This document shows positions 1 through 7,769 of a stretch of DNA of 49,561 nt, piece after piece. The stretch is taken from NCBI GenBank assembly GCA_029553375.1, contig JAKPCH010000022.1:1-49561 (forward strand), written 5' to 3'. The translations under genes and the position numbers were made by a program. This DNA is from Deltaproteobacteria bacterium (GTDB lineage Bacteria; Desulfobacterota; Syntrophia; Syntrophales; UBA8958). The notes under the pieces were generated by a model. That model was not told the origin of the DNA. It saw only the letters and a list, made by a program, of their open reading frames with translations, and searched no databases. The stretch's first letter is position 1; each line of letters opens with the position of its first letter.

Positions 1-176
1 AAGCAGCGGGGGCAGAAGCTCCGGGCGGGCACGAGGACCCGGGAGCACTTGGGGCAGCGGGTTCCGTATATCTTCTTCTCCTTGAGCCCCTCGAAGAAGC
101 GGGTCCACGTGGCACCGTAGGCCAGCTCGTAGGGAAGATGAATCTCCGTTTTCAGGGTTCTGTATTCTTTCGACAT
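1..176 (-). CDS. DUF35 (ChsH2/BbsA-like) zinc-ribbon OB-fold protein, C-terminus missing
   Basis: The reading frame starts with ATG at 176 and runs off the left edge, so only the first 58 or so residues are present. They show an N-terminal helix region (YELAYGATWTRFFEGLK) followed by a rubredoxin-like zinc knuckle, GTRCPKCSRV then FCPRC. This is how DUF35 proteins begin: a helical hairpin, a CxxC-x(n)-CxxC ribbon, then an OB fold that would lie outside the window. DUF35 proteins are non-catalytic or acyl-CoA-binding partners of thiolase-fold enzymes and MaoC hydratases (ChsH2 with Ltp2, BbsA with BbsB). It is the last visible gene of the leftward operon and begins 20 nt after the thiolase stop. 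Family assignment is confident; the partner is inferred from position. Confidence 0.85.
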   Translation of the reverse strand, partial: MSKEYRTLKTEIHLPYELAYGATWTRFFEGLKEKKIYGTRCPKCSRVLVPARSFCPRC

Positions 177-196
177 GGTCATTCCTCCTCGTTTCT

Positions 197-1363
197 TTAG
201 AGATTGGATCCCAGGATCATGATCCCGTTGAACTGGTCCACCCCCCCCATGGCGTGGGCGAGGGCCAGCTTGGCCCCCGGGATCTGGTGGTCACCCGCCC
301 TGCCCGTCACCTGCATCGCCGCCTCGGCCACCCGGATAAGGCCCGTGGCGCCGATGGGGTTCGTGCAGAGGACGCCGCCGGAGGGGTCGCAGGGGAGCTC
401 GCCCCGGCGGGTGAAGGTGCCTTTCAAGACGAGGTCCGGGGAGGTGCCGAAATCGCAGAACCCGAAGCACTCGTAGAAGAGCATCTCCTGGTAGGTGAAG
501 GGGTTGTAGACCTCGGCCACATCGAGCTCCTTCCTGGGGTCCTTGATGCCCGCCTGGTCGTAGGCCTGGCGGGCGGCCTGGATGGCGCTTTCCCAGACTA
601 CCTTGTCGCTGTCCCCGAAGAAGTACTCCTCGCCCCGGTATCCGACGCCCTTTACCCAGGCCGCCTTGCGGCCGATCCTCTTGGCCGCCTCCTCGGAGGC
701 GAAGATGACGGCGCAGGCGCCGTCGGAATTGGGGCAGACGTCCAGGAGACGGATGGGATAGGTGATGACCCGGGCGTTTTTCACGTCGTCCATGGAGACC
801 TTCACCTTCACGTGGGCGTATGGGTTGTCGAAGGCGTCGTCGTGGTGGGTGACGGAAACAAAGGCCGCCGCGTCGCGGATCTTCTCCTCGGAGATACCGT
901 AACGTGCCGTCCACATCTGGGACTGCATGGAAAAGACGCCGGGGGCGCCGGAGATGAAATAACGCTGATAGAAAGGTTCGGCGACGGTGGTCATGGTCGC
1001 CTGACTGTTCCCCTCGTTCATCTTCTCGTGACCGACGGCGAGGACGATGTCGGCCAGGCCCGAAGAGACCCAGTAGAAGGCCGTGTGGGCGATGGAAACC
1101 CCCGTGGAACCGCACGTCTCCGTCTTCAGGATGGGTTTGCCCACGGCCTGCATGGCCTCGGCGAAATAGAAGTGTGTCAGGGCGATCCCCTCCATCATGG
1201 AGGGCATGGTCCCCGAGACGACCCCGTCGATATCCTCCGGGGAAAGCCCCGTGTCTTCAAATACGCGGACGACGGCCTCCCGGACGAGATCGGGGTAGGA
1301 AACGTCCATCCTCCTGCCGTGATGCGTCTGACCGACGCCGATTATTGCCACTGCTCTACCCAT
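197..1363 (-). CDS. Thiolase-family protein (SCP2-type), retains the nucleophilic cysteine
   Basis: 388 residues. An upstream in-frame extension exists, but ATG at 1363 has a clean GGAGG site 8 nt away and gives the family N-terminus GRAVAIIGVGQT. The fold is that of SCP2/lipid-transfer thiolases. Cys84 lies in ETCGSTG at the position of the acyl-accepting cysteine. NEAF is replaced by YNPFTYQE, GHP by NPIGATG, and the C-terminal CxGGG by HAMGGVDQFNG, so the second catalytic cysteine is absent. Such proteins are usually thiolases for unusual or branched 3-ketoacyl-CoA, or lipid-transfer-like partners, and often need a DUF35 subunit, which is encoded immediately downstream. It follows a second thiolase-fold gene by 10 nt. 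Likely cytoplasmic, acting in CoA-thioester degradation; the substrate is unknown. Confidence 0.85.
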   Translation of the reverse strand: MGRAVAIIGVGQTHHGRRMDVSYPDLVREAVVRVFEDTGLSPEDIDGVVSGTMPSMMEGIALTHFYFAEAMQAVGKPILKTETCGSTGVSIAHTAFYWVSSGLADIVLAVGHEKMNEGNSQATMTTVAEPFYQRYFISGAPGVFSMQSQMWTARYGISEEKIRDAAAFVSVTHHDDAFDNPYAHVKVKVSMDDVKNARVITYPIRLLDVCPNSDGACAVIFASEEAAKRIGRKAAWVKGVGYRGEEYFFGDSDKVVWESAIQAARQAYDQAGIKDPRKELDVAEVYNPFTYQEMLFYECFGFCDFGTSPDLVLKGTFTRRGELPCDPSGGVLCTNPIGATGLIRVAEAAMQVTGRAGDHQIPGAKLALAHAMGGVDQFNGIMILGSNL

Positions 1364-1373
1364 AATCCACCTC

Positions 1374-2516
1374 CTAACTTCCCAAGATCGCAACGGCGTG
1401 GCACTGGCCGGCAAAACCGTGGACTCCGTGGGCCAGAGCGGTCTTGACCTGTTTCGGGACCTGGTGCTCCCCCGCCTCGCCCCGGATCTGGAGGAACGCC
1501 TCCACGGCCCGCTGGAGACCCCTCGAGACGTAGGGGTTGTTCGCCAGGACTCCGCCCGAGGGATTGACGGGCAGCTCCCCGTCCCGGTCCGTGAAACCCC
1601 TGTCGATCAGCTTTCCCCCCTCGCCCTCGCCGCAGAAACCGAGGTTCTCGTACCAGAGAAGCTCCTGAAAGGCGTAGGGTTCCGTGATCTCCGCCAGGTC
1701 GATCTCCCGGGCGGGGTCCTTGATCCCCGCCATGTCGTAGGCCTTCTTGGCGGCCGCGGGGAGGCGGCTGTCGAGGAGATCCCGGTCACCGATCATGTAG
1801 GCGTCGAGGGCGGAGGCGAAACCCTTTATCCACACCGGTTTTTTCGTCATCTTCGTGGCCTTCTCCTCCGAGGCGAGGAGCATGGCCACCATCCCCTCCG
1901 ACTTGGGGGCGCACTGGAGGGCCGTGAGGGGATCCACGACGAGATCGGACCTTAGGACCTCCTCCACGCTGTAGCGTCCCCGGCGGTGGGCGTAGGGGTT
2001 GAGGAGGGCGTTGCCGAGGTTCTTGACGGCGACCTTGGCGCACTGCTCCTTTTCGATCCCGTATCTCTCCAGGTACTGTTTCATCTGGAAGGCGGCGGCC
2101 ATGGTCTCCGTCAGACCGAGGGGCCGCAAATAGAAGGGATCGGAATACATGAGGGTGCACGTTTCGTTGTCGGGGTTTTCCGACCCCTTGCACAGTCCGA
2201 TGACGAGGACGGTGTCGAAATGGCCCGTCATGATCCGCATGGCCCCGTACATGAGGGCGAAGAGGGACTCCCCGTCCTGGCGGGAGGCGTTCTTGAGGAA
2301 GGCCCCCGTCGGATCCCAATAGTAGGCGTTGGCGCAGGAGATGCCCCCGTGGTAGACGTCCGAGGAGGCGCTGACGACGCTCCCCAGCTCGTCCCTCGTT
2401 ATCCCCGCCTTGTCGAGGACCTCCTTCGTGACCCGGTAGGCCTGGTCGAAGAAGTTGTCCTTCGACTCGGCGCCCGCGCTCTGAGCGACGGATACGATTG
2501 CGACTTTTCTTGACAT
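1374..2516 (-). CDS. Thiolase-fold protein lacking the nucleophilic cysteine
   Basis: 380 residues, ATG at 2516 with GGAGAGG upstream. It is a paralogue of the neighbouring thiolase: same N-terminal RKVAIVSVAQS strand, same ITEPYAFQE block and same NPSGGVLANNP stretch. The segment that should hold the active-site cysteine reads LKNASRQDGESLFAL. By ungapped alignment to the neighbour, Gln80 (or Asp81) replaces the cysteine. The C-terminal motif is HGVHGFAGQCH rather than CxGGG. It may therefore be a structural half of a heteromeric thiolase, or an Ltp2-type retro-aldolase; those enzymes have the thiolase fold without thiolase cysteines and depend on a DUF35 partner. The sequence shows the fold and the missing residue; the aldolase idea is inference. 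Confidence 0.8.
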   Translation of the reverse strand: MSRKVAIVSVAQSAGAESKDNFFDQAYRVTKEVLDKAGITRDELGSVVSASSDVYHGGISCANAYYWDPTGAFLKNASRQDGESLFALMYGAMRIMTGHFDTVLVIGLCKGSENPDNETCTLMYSDPFYLRPLGLTETMAAAFQMKQYLERYGIEKEQCAKVAVKNLGNALLNPYAHRRGRYSVEEVLRSDLVVDPLTALQCAPKSEGMVAMLLASEEKATKMTKKPVWIKGFASALDAYMIGDRDLLDSRLPAAAKKAYDMAGIKDPAREIDLAEITEPYAFQELLWYENLGFCGEGEGGKLIDRGFTDRDGELPVNPSGGVLANNPYVSRGLQRAVEAFLQIRGEAGEHQVPKQVKTALAHGVHGFAGQCHAVAILGS

Positions 2517-2539
2517 AGAACCTCTCCTTTTCCCTTTGA

Positions 2540-2995
2540 TCAGGCGGGTCTGCGACCGGCGATGATCTTCGTCGTGAAGACGATCACCGTCTCCCCCCGC
2601 TGATTCTTGACGGCGTTGTGCGCCTCGATGATACCCCTCCCGCCGTCCTTCTCCTCCAGGCCGCAGATCGTCATCTCGCAGTGGATGGTGTCGCCGATCT
2701 TCACGGGGGCCGTGAAGCGGACACCCTCCATGCCGTAGAAGGCGATGAAGCTCTTGGGGAGGACGACGTGGGGCCCCAGCCTGAAGAGGAGGGCCATCCC
2801 CACGGTAAGACCCAGCATCCCGTGGGCGATCCGCTCCTTGAAAGGCGTCTTGGCGGCGTACTCGATGTTCGTGTGCAACTGGTGCCAGTCGCCCGTGAAG
2901 GCGGAAAAGAGCACGATATCCGTCTCCGTGATGGTCCTGCCCGGGGAGACGAAGACCTCGCCCACGCCGTAATCCTCGAAATAGTTCTTCTCCAT
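2540..2995 (-). CDS. MaoC-family (R)-enoyl-CoA hydratase
   Basis: 151 residues from ATG at 2995; a GTG two codons upstream is possible, but the AGGGGG site fits the ATG better. It is a single hot-dog domain. The hydratase-2 region reads FSAFTGDWHQLHTN, with the Asp and His expected to activate water, then the central-helix motif IAHGMLGLTVGMAL. The length matches single-domain MaoC proteins, which act as homodimers. It should hydrate a 2-enoyl-CoA, presumably the product of the acyl-CoA dehydrogenase encoded 10 nt upstream, and hand it to the thiolase-fold proteins downstream. No dehydrogenase for the resulting 3-hydroxyacyl-CoA is visible in the operon. That fits retro-aldol cleavage of the hydrated product, or a dehydrogenase encoded elsewhere. 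Confidence 0.88.
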   Translation of the reverse strand: MEKNYFEDYGVGEVFVSPGRTITETDIVLFSAFTGDWHQLHTNIEYAAKTPFKERIAHGMLGLTVGMALLFRLGPHVVLPKSFIAFYGMEGVRFTAPVKIGDTIHCEMTICGLEEKDGGRGIIEAHNAVKNQRGETVIVFTTKIIAGRRPA

Positions 2996-3005
2996 GATCA
3001 CCCCC

Positions 3006-4166
3006 CTATATCTTGAAGATCTCCCTGGCCACGATCAGGCGGCGCATCTCGGATGTCCCGGCGCCGATGGTCCCCAACCTCGCGTCCCGCCAATAACGCT
3101 GGACGGGATACTCGAGGCAGTAGCCGTAACCGCCGTGGATCTGCACCGCCTCGTCGCAGATGCGACAGGCCGCCTCCGCCGCGAAGAGGATGGCCGAGGC
3201 GGCGATCTTGTGGACCTCCGTCCCCTTGCCGCCGCCCTTCGCCCTCTCGGCCAGCACGGCGGCTTTGTAGCACATGAGGCGCGAGGCCTCGATGAGGGTA
3301 TACATGTCGGCGACCTTCTGCTGGATGAGCTGGAAGGCGGCGATGGGTTTACCGAATTGGACCCTCTCCCGGGCGTATTTCACCGAGGCCTCGAAGGCGG
3401 CCTCGGCGATGCCGAGGGCGTAGGTGGCGAAAAAGGCCCTCTCCACGTCGAGGCCGCCCATCATCACGGCGATCCCGCCGTTCTCCTTGCCGATGACGTT
3501 CTCCGCCGGGATGATGCAGTCCTCCAGGACGAGCTCGCCCGTCATGGAGCCACGGTTACCCACCTTCTCCAGCTTCCGGGAGACGGAAAACCCCGGGAAC
3601 ATCGTGTCGAGGATGAAGGCCGTGATCCCCCGGGGACCCAGGTTCTTGTCCGTCTTGGCGTAAAGGACGATGGTGTCGGCGATGGGACCGTTGGTGATAA
3701 AGGTCTTCCGGCCATTGACGACGTAGTGGTCCCCTTCCCTCCTGGCCGTCGTCTGGATGCTGACGGCGTCCGAACCGGCGCCGGGCTCCGTGAGACCGAG
3801 GGCTCCGATGTGCTCGCCCGAGCAGAGGGGGGGTAGATATTTCTTCTTCTGCTCGTGACTGGCGTGGCTGTTGAGGTTGTTGCAGCAGAGATTGGCGTGG
3901 GCCCCCCACGAGAGGGCCACGGCCGCCGAGGCCTTGGCCAGCTCCTCGCAGGCGAGGGACGCCGACAAGATGTCGGCCCCGGCACCGCCGTACTCCTGAT
4001 CCACCGTGATCCCCATGATCCCGAGGGAGGCCAGTTTCTCCCAGAGTCCCTCGGGCCATTCGTCTCTTTTGTCGATCTCCTCGGCGATGGGGGCGATCTC
4101 CTTCGCCGCGAAAGCGGCGACGGTCTCCTTGAAGATCCTGTGTTCCTCGCTCAGTTGAAAATCCAT
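3006..4166 (-). CDS. Acyl-CoA dehydrogenase with isovaleryl-CoA-dehydrogenase-type catalytic Glu
   Basis: 386 residues; ATG at 4166 is preceded by GGAGGAGG. The three acyl-CoA dehydrogenase domains are complete: N-terminal helices from MDFQLSEEHRIFKE, the beta domain with GLTEPGAGSDA and NGRKTFITNG, and the C-terminal helices with RERVQFGKPIAAFQ and QIHGGYGYCLEYPVQR. The base is usually Glu in YEGTSE near the C-terminus, but here that site reads IGAGTSE. Instead Glu is present in GGLDVER, the helix-G position used by isovaleryl-CoA dehydrogenase. This suggests a branched or bulky acyl-CoA substrate. FAD-dependent, cytoplasmic, electrons presumably to ETF. It is the first gene of the leftward operon, about 50 nt below a predicted sigma-54 start. 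Confidence 0.92.
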   Translation of the reverse strand: MDFQLSEEHRIFKETVAAFAAKEIAPIAEEIDKRDEWPEGLWEKLASLGIMGITVDQEYGGAGADILSASLACEELAKASAAVALSWGAHANLCCNNLNSHASHEQKKKYLPPLCSGEHIGALGLTEPGAGSDAVSIQTTARREGDHYVVNGRKTFITNGPIADTIVLYAKTDKNLGPRGITAFILDTMFPGFSVSRKLEKVGNRGSMTGELVLEDCIIPAENVIGKENGGIAVMMGGLDVERAFFATYALGIAEAAFEASVKYARERVQFGKPIAAFQLIQQKVADMYTLIEASRLMCYKAAVLAERAKGGGKGTEVHKIAASAILFAAEAACRICDEAVQIHGGYGYCLEYPVQRYWRDARLGTIGAGTSEMRRLIVAREIFKI

Positions 4167-4226
4167 CTCCGTCCTCCTCCCTTTCCCGGTCGGTGCCGGA
4201 CGTGCTGACTTCTCCCATTTGTAACG

Positions 4227-4243
4227 CGCAATTTCGGTGCCAA
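4227..4243 (-). promoter_or_regulatory. Sigma-54 promoter of the acyl-CoA catabolic operon
   Basis: Read on the minus strand the sequence is TTGGCACCGAAATTGCG. It has the invariant GG (-24) and GC (-12) exactly 10 nt apart and almost the full TTGGCAC-N5-TTGC consensus. Transcription would start near 4216, leaving a leader of about 50 nt before the acyl-CoA dehydrogenase ATG. The adjacent gene encodes a sigma-54 activator. Confidence 0.85.
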
Positions 4244-4337
4244 CCCCCAAAAGGTGGATCCGAGGTGGCAATCCATTGATATGAATACATTTCTTACTAA
4301 AGAAGCCTTTCCCGCCCGGGCAGTTGTGAGGGTCTTT

Positions 4338-4355
4338 GTGTTAATATATCGACAC
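4338..4355. promoter_or_regulatory. Palindromic putative enhancer (UAS) for the sigma-54 activator
   Basis: GTGTTAATATATCGACAC reads as an inverted repeat (14 of 18 positions symmetric; ideal form GTGTCGATATATCGACAC). It is about 106 bp upstream of the -24 element of the leftward sigma-54 promoter, a normal enhancer distance. It also lies just upstream of the activator's own likely promoter, so autoregulation is possible. A related palindrome (13 of 18 identical) lies at 7587-7604. Confidence 0.65.
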
Positions 4356-4361
4356 TTTTCC

Positions 4362-4390
4362 TTGACTCCCCTGGGGGAGGGTGGTATCCG
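4362..4390 (+). promoter_or_regulatory. Possible sigma-70 promoter of the activator gene
   Basis: TTGACT at 4362-4367, a 17-bp spacer, then TATCCG at 4385-4390. The -35 is good and the -10 is weak. TTGTGA with TATCGA a little upstream, overlapping the palindrome, is an alternative. Confidence 0.35.
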
Positions 4391-4422
4391 AGGGGGGCCT
4401 ATCTTTTGGGAGGAGGTATGGG

Positions 4423-7400
4423 ATGGCGGTCAAAACGGCCAATCTCCAGCGTCTTTCGTCGGCGGAACGCTCGACCCTCTTTCGTTTCGCCGCTTTCCAG
4501 GACACATTCTCCATCGATTGGTTCGCCGACTTAAGGGAGGTGAAGCCCTCCCAGCTGGTCTGTGTCATTTCCTTCCTCGAGCGTCATCGCTGGGTCGCGC
4601 CGGTCAAGGAGGCAGACGGCCATTATCGCTGGACGAGGGCCTTTCCCCGGGAGGAGGTGGTCTCCCTCGTGCCGCCGGCGGAGATGACGGCCTATTATCG
4701 CCGGGCCGCGGAGATCCTCCAGAGGCACCTCCCGGAGACGGACGAGAATCTCCTCATGATCGCCCACACCTGTATCCTGGCGGGGATCGACGAGTCGGAC
4801 CGGGAGGTCATCCTGAAGGCGGCCCTCAGGGAGGAGGCCAATCACCGCATCGCCTCGGCCATTAGGCTCTACGACCACCTGTTGGCCTTCATGGAGAAAC
4901 TCGTGAGCCGGGACGAGGAGACGCCTTCACCCGAGACCTTCGGCACTTGGATGACGGCCCTCGAGCGGCGCGCCGCCCTCTCCCTCCTCCACCCCGATCT
5001 GAAACGGATCCACCCCTGGCTCACGGCGGCCCAAAAGACGGCCTCGCACCTGGGGGACGTCCGGGCGGAGGTTTCCTTGGAACTCCTCCTCGGCCAGAAC
5101 TGTTGGATGAGCTTCCAGTACGAACGGGCCGTCACCCACTTCGAGACGGCCTGGCGGATGATGGACACCGTCGACGACCCGGAGTTGCGCCGACGGGCCC
5201 TCCAGCTGCGGGGTCTCTCCTACCTCATACGGGGCGATCTCTCCCGGGCCGTTCAGGTCTACGAGGAATCCCTGGGGGAATTGGAAGAACGGGACGACGA
5301 CGACTTTTCCATGATCACGGCCCTCCATCTCTCCCAGTGCTATACCCAGCTCGGCATGCCCCAGCGGGCCCTGGGTATCTCGGAGAGCATCTACCACCAG
5401 GCCAAGAAAAACGAGAACTGGCCCCTCGTCTGCTTCTCCCTGGCCAATTCCGGTCTCATCCTCATCGAGATGATGCACTTGAAGGAGAGCCGGGCCTACT
5501 TCGAGGCGGCCATGGAGATCTGTCGGAAAGAGGCCACGCCAATGGCCGAGATCATCGCGGGCGTGGGCCTGGCGAACATCGAATGCCTGGAGGGGCGCTA
5601 CGACCGGGCGGCAAAACACTTCCAGGTCCTCTACCGGATCCGCAAGTCGAGCTGGTACCATACCCTAAATGCCTGCCACATCTTCGAGCCCGGCTTCATC
5701 CTCCACCGCCAGGGCGTCTCCCCCGTGGAACTCGACTCGGTGATCCGCTTCCTGAGCGAGTTCAGGGAAGAACAGCTCAATCCCCTCGTCTACGGGATCA
5801 TCCGGCGTCTGAAGATCCGCTACCTCGAGGAGAATGTGAAACCGGCGGACAAGATTAAGGAGCTCAAAACCATCGAGGCGTCCCTGGAAAAGACGGGGGC
5901 CCGCCTCGAGCTGGCCAAGGCGAGGATCGACCTGGCCAGGCTCTACCTCCAGACGAACCAGTGGTCCTTGGCGGAGGAGGCCGCCGGGAAGGCCTGGGAG
6001 TTCCTCAAGAGGACGGCCAAGGCGGCCTTCCCACCCGATCTGAAATCCCTCATCGACGGTGAGGAGGGCCGGGCGGAAGACCGGCTATACGAGGTCGTCA
6101 TCGAGATGGGGGAGGCCCTCATATCACAGAAGAACACGGAGCACATGCTCACCAACATCATCACCTCCATCTCCCGCCTCACGGGCGCCGAGCGGGCGGC
6201 CATCTTCATCCGGGACAAACGCTCCCCCGACTTCCGCATCGCCGCCTCGCGCAACTTCCCCCGGGACCACCTGACGGACCCGGAGTTCCGGGATATCCGG
6301 GAGATCATCCGTCTCGCCGTGACGGAAGGGGAGAGCAAGATCGTCCAACGGGAGTTGGACAAGACCGCCGACGGGGAGACGAGGAGGATCATCGTCACCC
6401 CCCTTGTCTTGGGGCGGCGCGTCACGGGCATCCTCTACCAGGACAGCCGTTTTTTCACCATCGATCTGGCCCCGGACCGTCTCCGCCTCCTCTCCGCCCT
6501 CGCCTCCCTCATCACCGTCTCCCTCGACCGGGCCCAGGCCTACGAAGAGATCGCCGGTCTCAACGCCCGTCTCCTTTCGGAATACCGACCCCCGCGGGAG
6601 GTTAACGAAGATCCCGGCCCCCTGGGCGAGATCATAGGCGCCAGCGAGGCCATGATCGATCTCAAGAATCTCATCCACAAGGTGGCGCCCACGAGGTCCA
6701 CGGTCCTCATCAAGGGCGAGACGGGGGTGGGTAAAGAGCTCATCGCCCGGGCCATCCACCGCGAAAGCGCCCGCCGGAACGGTCCTTTCATAAGGGTGAA
6801 CTGCGCGGCCCTCCCCGAGACCCTCATCGACAGCGAGCTCTTCGGACACGAGAAGGGTTCCTTCACGGGGGCCGTGCGTACGAAACCGGGTCGGTTCGAG
6901 CTGGCCGACAAGGGTACCATCTTCCTCGACGAGGTCTCGGAACTGCCCCCGGCGACACAGAGCCGCCTGTTGAGGATCCTCCAGGAGAAGGAGTTCCAGC
7001 GTGTCGGCGGGACGAAGACCCTCTATTCCGATTTCCGCCTCATCGCCGCCACCAACAAGGACCTCGAGGGGGAGATAGCCGCGGGGCGCTACCGGGCCGA
7101 CCTCTATTTCCGCCTCAACGTCTTCCCCCTCCGTGTCCCTCCCCTCAGGGAGAGGAGAGAGGACATACCCCTTTTGGCGGGTCATTTCCTCGAACACTTC
7201 TGCGCCCAGTACCAGAGTCCCCGCATGGTTATACCGCCGGCGGTGATGGAGAGGCTCGTCTCCTACGCCTGGCCGGGCAATGTGCGGGAACTCGCCAACG
7301 TCATCGAGAGGGCCGTCATCATGGGCGACCCCGACATCCGCCTCCCCGACAACCTCGCCGAGGCCGTCTCCTTCGTCGCAGAGACGACGCCCCTCCCCCT

Positions 7401-7569
7401 GAAGGAGCTCGAGAAGAGGCACATCCTCAATACCCTGAGGTTGACGCGGGGCAAGATCGGGGGACCCGCGGGGGCCTCGGCCCTCCTCGGCCTCAAGCGG
7501 ACGACTCTCATCCACCGCATGAAACGCCTGGGGATCTCCGTCCAGCGCGACGCCGCCTGCGAGACCTGA
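4423..7569 (+). CDS. Sigma-54-dependent activator: winged-helix/TPR sensor, GAF, AAA+, Fis HTH
   Basis: 1048 residues from ATG at 4423, placed 6 nt after AGGAGG. Residues 1-100 (SSAERSTLFRFAAFQDTFS...) resemble the winged-helix segment that follows the NTPase in STAND regulators such as MalT, but no NTPase precedes it. Residues ~110-560 are TPR-like helical repeats. A GAF domain spans ~563-710 (GAERAAIFIRDKRSPDF). The AAA+ domain has Walker A GETGVGK (765-771), sigma-54 loop GSFTGA (812-817, a serine variant of GAFTGA), and Walker B GTIFLDE (831-837). A Fis-type HTH ends the protein (LKRTTLIHRMKRLGI). It would drive open-complex formation at sigma-54 promoters. Two such promoters with a shared palindrome flank the gene, so it probably controls both neighbouring metabolic units. 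The inducer is unknown. Confidence 0.93.
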   Translation: MAVKTANLQRLSSAERSTLFRFAAFQDTFSIDWFADLREVKPSQLVCVISFLERHRWVAPVKEADGHYRWTRAFPREEVVSLVPPAEMTAYYRRAAEILQRHLPETDENLLMIAHTCILAGIDESDREVILKAALREEANHRIASAIRLYDHLLAFMEKLVSRDEETPSPETFGTWMTALERRAALSLLHPDLKRIHPWLTAAQKTASHLGDVRAEVSLELLLGQNCWMSFQYERAVTHFETAWRMMDTVDDPELRRRALQLRGLSYLIRGDLSRAVQVYEESLGELEERDDDDFSMITALHLSQCYTQLGMPQRALGISESIYHQAKKNENWPLVCFSLANSGLILIEMMHLKESRAYFEAAMEICRKEATPMAEIIAGVGLANIECLEGRYDRAAKHFQVLYRIRKSSWYHTLNACHIFEPGFILHRQGVSPVELDSVIRFLSEFREEQLNPLVYGIIRRLKIRYLEENVKPADKIKELKTIEASLEKTGARLELAKARIDLARLYLQTNQWSLAEEAAGKAWEFLKRTAKAAFPPDLKSLIDGEEGRAEDRLYEVVIEMGEALISQKNTEHMLTNIITSISRLTGAERAAIFIRDKRSPDFRIAASRNFPRDHLTDPEFRDIREIIRLAVTEGESKIVQRELDKTADGETRRIIVTPLVLGRRVTGILYQDSRFFTIDLAPDRLRLLSALASLITVSLDRAQAYEEIAGLNARLLSEYRPPREVNEDPGPLGEIIGASEAMIDLKNLIHKVAPTRSTVLIKGETGVGKELIARAIHRESARRNGPFIRVNCAALPETLIDSELFGHEKGSFTGAVRTKPGRFELADKGTIFLDEVSELPPATQSRLLRILQEKEFQRVGGTKTLYSDFRLIAATNKDLEGEIAAGRYRADLYFRLNVFPLRVPPLRERREDIPLLAGHFLEHFCAQYQSPRMVIPPAVMERLVSYAWPGNVRELANVIERAVIMGDPDIRLPDNLAEAVSFVAETTPLPLKELEKRHILNTLRLTRGKIGGPAGASALLGLKRTTLIHRMKRLGISVQRDAACET

Positions 7570-7586
7570 AACCCCGGGCAGCCGTA

Positions 7587-7604
7587 GAGTCGAAATATCG
7601 ACAT
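7587..7604. promoter_or_regulatory. Second palindromic putative enhancer
   Basis: GAGTCGAAATATCGACAT contains the perfect arms GTCGA and TCGAC (7589-7602) around AATA. It matches the ideal palindrome GTGTCGATATATCGACAC at 15 of 18 positions. Its centre is about 81 bp upstream of the -24 GG of the following sigma-54 promoter. A further half-site (ATTCGACA) lies near 7659-7667, next to the promoter. Confidence 0.62.
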
Positions 7605-7673
7605 TCGTCCTTATAACATCGTCAAGGCGATCAATCGCCGGGGCAAGAGGGGCGGAGATATTCGACAAAGAGG

Positions 7674-7690
7674 TTGGCATCTTTTCTGCA
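7674..7690 (+). promoter_or_regulatory. Sigma-54 promoter of the AbfD-like gene
   Basis: TTGGCATCTTTTCTGCA has GG and GC separated by exactly 10 nt; TGGCAT and CTGC each depart from consensus by one base. Predicted start is near 7701, about 70 nt before the ATG at 7770. Confidence 0.75.
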
Positions 7691-7769
7691 CATATTGGTC
7701 CCTGATAAACCGCCGATGCCGTCGTCTCGAAACGTAGCGGCGAAGGGGTAAACAGAGGAGGAAGTGACA

